A DNA stretch of 64,000 nt, from positions 1 to 64,000 of the forward strand of contig JARNGD010000019.1 in NCBI GenBank assembly GCA_031001845.1. Direction: 5' to 3'. The notes under the pieces are model-generated. The model was given only the letters and a program-made list of their open reading frames with translations. It was not told where the DNA came from and did no database searches. The translations under genes and the position numbers were made by a program. Source of the DNA: Achaetomiella virescens. Taxonomy: Eukaryota > Ascomycota > Sordariomycetes > Sordariales > Chaetomiaceae. Shown piece by piece: positions 59,192 through 64,000 of this stretch. Position 1 is the first letter of the stretch. Each line of letters begins with the position of its first letter.

Positions 59192-59345
59192 CAGGGTCAC
59201 GACCCAGGAGCGGCGGGCGAAGCAGTTCGGCAGTGTTCAGAGTGCCTGCTGGCCGGACGTGCTCAGAGATGCGATGGGATGAATGCCCGGCCAGACCAAT
59301 ATAAGCTGTGTTGCTACTCGTTGAACTAAAGCCTCAGCGCGTTGA
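59192..59345 (+). mobile_element. possible LTR fragment
   Basis: The stretch starts TGTCAGGGTCACGACCCAGG, has a TATA-like AATATAAGC near 59,300 and a run GTTGAACTAAAGCCTCAGC, an arrangement common in fungal retrotransposon LTRs. No terminal CA end or internal coding sequence is seen, so this is a weak call. Confidence 0.3.
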
Positions 59346-59916
59346 AACCAGAAGTAGCCGAGCAGTAAACGGGGGAGCACGGCGCAGTCTAAGGCACTGT
59401 TCGTCCTGGCATCCTCCGGCCGGGCACCGTAGAAGTCGGCCGTTCGAGCTGCACCTGTGGCGGCGCGGTTTCAGTAAAACCTCGCGGGGATTTTCGTAGC
59501 AAGCTAGATGTCTGCCGGGCACCCAGTGGCTACATGGTGAGCTCTTTGCGTACAGATGCACTCCATCGATCAAGTTGGGTACCGGGTATTCCTGTAGCTC
59601 CATAATCAAGCCGGCTTGACAGCGAGTGAGATGAAAAAAATGAAGTTGAAACGGGAGGATGTCGGTGGCTCATGCTGCCCCTGAATGCTTCAGGGATAAC
59701 TCGACACAATGAATAGCATCGCGCACGATTCGGAGCCTTTTACATACAGTATTGTACACTGAATCCTATACACTTCACGGCAACGCTGCCATCGTACATC
59801 CCAACACTTGCTCTGACGCTTGCCCCATCAAACCCTCATCGCATTCGGCCTCACAGATAGCAGCCTGTCCATCGCCCGCCCATCATCCAGCGCCCACCCG
59901 CCCGTCACATCCAGCT
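59346..59916. other. spacer with a tRNA-like stretch
   Basis: Bases near 59,375-59,465 contain an A-box-like GGCGCAGTCTAAGGC and a B-box-like GTTCGAGCTGC about 60 bases apart. I could not fold a cloverleaf by eye. No gene is called. Confidence 0.3.
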
Positions 59917-60897
59917 TTATTCCTGCTTGCCCAGCTTGATCTTGGCAAAACCCTCACGGTTAAATGACCTCTTAATCCCGCTCCATGCCGCGCCAAACGC
60001 CTTGCTGGCATCCCTAAACGGCGCCGTCATGATGTGATCCATGGTATACTTCCGTGCTGCCTCCTTGGCCTCCCTCGCGGCCCTCTCAGCCCGCACCCTC
60101 TCCGCTAGCCCCATCGGCTTGCTCTGTCCCGTCACATCCAGCCCACCCGCTGAAAACACGCTATGCATCCTAAACGGCAACTGCACCTCCTCGGGCAGCA
60201 AAACCGTCTTCTTCGGCGGCGCGAACGGCACAATCCGCCTCGTCGCAACCTCGATATAGATCGGCGAGCTCTTCACCGCGCCATCCGCCGCCGCCGCCGC
60301 CACCGCCTTCTTGACAACGTCCTTCGCCGGCACGGCCTCAATCGACCGCACGATCCGCCCCGCACCCATGACGAAGTACGCGCCCATGCCCGCCATGAAC
60401 ACAATGATGGCGCCGAAAGCATGCGGGATCCACCACATCAGCCCCTCGGGCGGGTGCAGCAGCACCGTCCAGTACTGATACACGGTGTAGGACACGCAGA
60501 AGGCGCCCGAGGAGAAGCAGCCGGCGCGGAACCAGAAGTGCGACGGGGCCTCGTAGAGGAGAGTGCGGCCCTTTCGGGCGAGCTGGTCGGCGTAGGTTGT
60601 GGCGGCGGCGGGGCGGGGGGTTGAGGCTGGTGATGGAGGGCGGGTGGTGGTCGGTTTGGTTGGAGCTGCTCTCGGGGCCGTGGCGGTCGGCTTAGTAGGA
60701 GTGGTTTTCGGGACGGTTTTCGCATATGGGCGAGGGGGCTTTTGAAGGAGGACGCGAGAGGTGGAAAAGTGGGCGCGCAGGAGCTGGCGAGTTTGCGGTG
60801 AGGTGCAGTTGCATCGGGATGGTTGTCGGATGAGGAGCAGGAGACGAGGCGCGAGGCCCCGTGAGGAGGAGGCCATCTGAGCTCGAGGGGTCAGCAT
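59917..60897 (-). CDS. predicted mitochondrial inner-membrane protein
   Basis: A single-exon, intact 326-codon gene with no frame error. The N-terminus is Arg/Ser/Leu-rich (SSSRGLAPRLLLLIRQPSR, LLRAHFSTSRVLLQKPP), typical of a mitochondrial presequence with a processing-like RAHFSTSR site. A Pro/Thr/Lys linker follows. Then TLLYEAPSHFWFRAGCFSSG and two hydrophobic segments (AFCVSYTVYQYWTVLL, and HAFGAIIVFMAGMGAYFV) give a hairpin membrane domain. The matrix-type C-terminal part includes EVATRRIVPFAPPKK, VQLPFRMHSVFSAGG and a basic helix ending KIKLGKQE. The layout recalls TMEM223/TMEM70-type mitochondrial proteins, but I cannot assign a family. An in-frame Met seven codons downstream (MASSSRG) is an equally good start. 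Confidence 0.78.
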   Translation of the reverse strand: MLTPRAQMASSSRGLAPRLLLLIRQPSRCNCTSPQTRQLLRAHFSTSRVLLQKPPRPYAKTVPKTTPTKPTATAPRAAPTKPTTTRPPSPASTPRPAAATTYADQLARKGRTLLYEAPSHFWFRAGCFSSGAFCVSYTVYQYWTVLLHPPEGLMWWIPHAFGAIIVFMAGMGAYFVMGAGRIVRSIEAVPAKDVVKKAVAAAAADGAVKSSPIYIEVATRRIVPFAPPKKTVLLPEEVQLPFRMHSVFSAGGLDVTGQSKPMGLAERVRAERAAREAKEAARKYTMDHIMTAPFRDASKAFGAAWSGIKRSFNREGFAKIKLGKQE

Positions 60898-61840
60898 CGA
60901 GCTTGGAGGAGTAGTGGATGATGGGGGAAGAATATACCTTTGGGTTCAATAGGGCCAATTGGCACGGCACAGCACCGATCACGCCGGACAGCTGGGTCGG
61001 GTCCGCTGCGGTTGGCGGGGCCGAAATTTTGTTCGGCGGCCGGAGACGTTCGTGTGAGATCGCGTCGGGCTTGGCTGCGCGCCTGGGCAGACTTCGCTTA
61101 CTTTTCCATTTTTGGGTAAGTGAGCTGAGCTGGTCCTGTTACTTTTTTTTGTGGAGACTGGAAGCTCAGATGAATTGGCAGAGCTTCCAGAAGCACTCAA
61201 GGCACATTTTATGTCTGCGTTGTGTTGCGTCGAAATAACATCCATTGGTGCAAGTATCTTCAGAATTTCGAAATTTGCAGATATTCAAGATCCGAGCCGA
61301 TGACATCAGCCAACATGAACCGCCGCGATCGCTAAAGTCGGAGGAGCACTCGAAATTTCATCCCAAGGTGTCATCACTGCCTCCAAAAAAAAAAACTCAG
61401 AAAAGCATGTGCTTGCCAAGACCCGGCCACCAGAGGCATATCGCTGGATGAAGCACGGGCTCTCGGGCAGGCCAACATTCCCATGCCGAAAGCATCGACT
61501 TGGTGTTACCATGATGCATGTTGGTAATTCCAGATGCTTTTCCGGACAGCTAAGCCGCGGGTTTTCTGCCCTTTTGGTTCACCCCTTTCGCTGTGCAGGG
61601 ACGAATGGAGCGAGTGGAATCTCGGCCGGGCCCGAGTGGTGGGTCGGATCGCATCGGCGCCGCGGCATCCATCGCTGCAGCGAGCAGCCATCCATCGAAG
61701 TTGGAGCCGGATTGTCGCCACTTAAAATTGCTCCCTCCCGTTCAAGGACGGAGATATCCCTTTCTCCCAGGGAACTTCATATCTTTTGAACTTTTCGACA
61801 TCCATTCACTGCAGTGTTGGCCGGATTTTCCTTGACGAAC
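60898..61840. other. divergent promoter region, mitochondrial-type protein and DGAT1
   Basis: No coding gene is supported. A GCCAATTGGC palindrome near 60,953-60,962 contains CCAAT on both strands about 55-65 bases upstream of the minus-strand gene. Confidence 0.5.
60953..60962. promoter_or_regulatory. palindromic CCAAT box
   Basis: GCCAATTGGC reads CCAAT in both orientations. It is close to the start of the minus-strand mitochondrial-type gene and about 880 bases upstream of DGAT1. A motif match only. Confidence 0.3.
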
Positions 61841-63697
61841 ATGACGAGCTCGTCGACAGCAGTGGAGGGGTCAGAACCTGCCACTCTCAGCGGCCCAGGG
61901 GCTGGCAATGGCGTCACTCGCAGGATCCCTGCCGACGGCCGTGATACTCCTGACGCTCACAACACCCCCAACGGCGCTGCTCCCAATGGCTCCGCGGACA
62001 CTGTTGAACAGCTGAGAAAGGCCTTTAGCAACAAGTACCGCCATGTCGAGGCCATTCACAACAAGTCGAGGCCCACGTGCCTCAGCCATGACACCACCGA
62101 AACCCCCAGCTTCCTGGGATTCCGCAACCTGATGGTCATTGTGTTGGGTAAGGTATCAGAGTGTCATGTTTGTGATATGCCGTCGCTGATATTTGACCAG
62201 TTGCCGGCAATCTCCGTCTGATTATCGAAAACATCCAGAAGGTTGACTCACTCACTCACCGTTGAGAAAGAAACCCACGCTAACCCGCGCAGTACGGCGT
62301 CCTCATCTGCATACGATGCCACGACTTCCGCCAGAACGATGTGCGCCTGGGCCTGGCCCTGTACTGCCTCATCCCCTGCCACCTCTTCATCGCCTACGCC
62401 ATAGAGTTGGTCGCGGCCTGGCACGCCCGTGGCCAGCGCGCCAAAGCCAAAGAGCGAGACGGCACCAGCTCCCCAACCGAGGACCAGTCCCGGTCCTTCC
62501 TGCGCACCTGGCGCCTCATCCGTTTCGCGCATTTGATCAACATCACCGCCGCGCTGGGCTTCCACACCTGGATCGTTTACTACCACATGAACCACCCACT
62601 GATCGGCACTCACCGAGGTCCACGCCATCATCGTCTGGCTCAAGACCGTCTCGTACGCCCTCACTAACCGCGACCTGCGTCACGCCTACTTGCACCCCGT
62701 CCGTGGCGAGCTCGACGCCCTGCCCGAGCTGTACAAACAGTGCCCGTACCCGAGCAACGTCACCTTCAGCAACCTGGCCTACTTCTGGTGGGCGCCCACG
62801 CTGATCTACCAGCCCGCGTATCCGCGGACCGACAAGATCCGCTGGGAGTTTGTGTTTAAGCGCCTCGGCGAGGTGGTGTGTCTGAGCGCGTTTATCTGGT
62901 TTTGCAGTGCGCAGTATGCGACGCCCGTGCTGTTCAACTCGCTCGGGAAGATCCGCTCGCTGGACTACACATCGATTATTGAGCGGGTGCTGAAGCTTTC
63001 GACGATTTCGCTGGTGATCTGGCTGGCCGGTTCTTTGCTCTGTTTCAGTCGGGGCTGAACGCCCTGGCGGAGGTGACCCGGTTTGGGGATAGGGGGTTTT
63101 ATGATCCTTGGTGTATGTCTTGCCCCTTACTCCTTCACTTTCATTGCTAAGGTGGGGTGATATTGACATCCCAGCAGGGAACAGCGAAAGCCTGGGCATG
63201 TACTGGCGCACCTGGAACAAGCCCGTCTACAAGTACTTCCACCGCCACGTCTACTCCCCGATGCGTGCACGCGGGTACAGCCAGATGACAGCCAGCACGG
63301 CGGTGTTTCTGCTGTCTGCCATACTGCACGAGCTGTTGGTCGGTGCTCCAACACACAACATGATTGGTATGCCGTCCATCCCTTCACTCCTCGTCCCCAA
63401 CCCACGGTACTAACACGCTGAACAGGGGTGGCATTCGCCGGCATGTTCCTCCAACTCCCGCTCATCATAATGACCGCCCCGCTTGAACGCAACAAGTCTG
63501 CCAACGGCAAGCTGCTGGGCAATGTCACATTCTGGGTGACGTTTACCATCTTCGGGCAACCGCTTGCTGCACTTCTGTATTTCTATGCGTGGCAAGCCAA
63601 GTATGGGAGCGTCAGTCGGGTTATGGCGGAGAGTGCGGTGCCGGGGTTGGTTTGTTCTGCTGTGAGCATACTTTGCCGTGTTGATGGAGGACGGTGA
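61841..63697 (+). CDS. dgat1: diacylglycerol O-acyltransferase 1 (MBOAT)
   Basis: This ER membrane enzyme makes triacylglycerol from diacylglycerol and acyl-CoA; sterol O-acyltransferases are its close relatives. Exons: 61,841-62,147, 62,201-62,241, 62,293-63,110, 63,152-63,366 and 63,426-63,697, with GTAAGG, GTTGAC, GTGTAT and GTATGC donors and AG acceptors. The N-terminal tail (MTSSSTAVEGSEP) leads to FRNLMVIVL, VAGNLRLIIENIQKYGVLI and several membrane segments. Also visible are LAYFWWAPTLIYQPAYPRT, the FYDPWWGDIDIP block (the family FYxDWWN region), MYWRTWNKPVYKYFHRHVYS and the catalytic-His motif AILHELLVGAP. Length is about 550 aa. Two frame changes (62,607-62,614, and TT at 63,031 where TTT is expected) are probably indels. 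The choice over sterol acyltransferase rests on overall block similarity. Confidence 0.9.
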
Positions 63698-64000
63698 TCT
63701 GGGCTGGGATGCAACCGTGTTGATGGTTGTGAAGTTGGTGACTTGTCTGTGTTTTGAGAGTTTCGAAAGGAAGAGCGGAGTTATCTTAGATGGAATGTTT
63801 ATTGTCCAAGCCATGTGAACTTGCAGCCACCAATAACCAGCCACAGCCGCCTGAGGAGCATATAATACAAGACAACCATCCAAACAACCCCTCTATTCCC
63901 AGCCCGTCTATCACCCAAGCCCTCCCCTTTAAGCTTTTATCCTACACTCAACCACCATCTCACCGCCTTACACCCACCTCTACGGCACAAACAAACGGAA
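63698..64000. other. DGAT1 downstream region
   Basis: Contains the DGAT1 3' region; a TATA-like AGCATATAATAC near 63,857 may belong to a gene beyond the window. No coding sequence is supported. Confidence 0.4.

Noticed and set aside
1..64000. CRISPR arrays, operons, ribosome binding sites
   Set aside because: The window is eukaryotic (spliced genes, fungal families), so these prokaryotic features are not expected and none was seen.

Overview
The window is nuclear DNA of a filamentous ascomycete, most likely class Sordariomycetes. The genes carry short spliceosomal introns (about 41-110 nt, GTRNGT donors, CTAA-type branch points). The fungal families present are a NACHT-WD40 NLR, Fot1/pogo transposases, a GH71 mutanase, a DUF4419 protein, a G-protein gamma subunit and an NTO1 homologue. 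In-frame stops in the repeats sit where CpA to TpA changes would put them, the signature of repeat-induced point mutation (RIP), which is typical of this class.

The window falls into two halves. Bases 1 to about 26,400 are an accessory, decay-rich compartment. In order it holds a truncated GH115 glucuronidase; an NLR pseudogene (lipase-like domain, NACHT, WD40) with a 1,865-bp Fot1-like transposon inside one of its introns; a LINE remnant; a GH71 mutanase pseudogene whose C-terminal third lies in the opposite orientation; a DUF4419 gene; and a second, RIP-damaged Fot1-like element with a nested insertion. After these come a tandem-repeat region with a decayed gene, an amino acid permease, a Ty3/gypsy integrase-chromodomain fragment with its LTR, a protein kinase gene and a two-exon hypothetical gene.

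Bases 27,000 to 64,000 are core genome, with housekeeping genes and long gene-free spacers. They hold eIF3a, the G-gamma subunit, a Rdx/SelW-like protein, PP1 catalytic subunit, an NTO1-like PHD/EPL1 protein, a hypothetical gene, a leucine-rich-repeat protein, a mitochondrial-type membrane protein and DGAT1. The largest spacer is about 7.9 kb (52,055-59,916). Apart from translation, chromatin, G-protein signalling, phosphatase and lipid synthesis roles for the individual genes, I see no pathway linking the neighbours.

A quality warning applies to every gene call. Several essential genes (eIF3a above all) carry one-base frameshifts, nearly all at homopolymer runs, and the same pattern recurs in NTO1, DGAT1, the permease, the kinase, DUF4419 and Rdx genes. 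This looks like uncorrected sequencing or assembly indels. I therefore call a gene a pseudogene only when it also shows substitution-type stops, truncation, insertion or rearrangement. PP1 and the G-gamma gene read cleanly.
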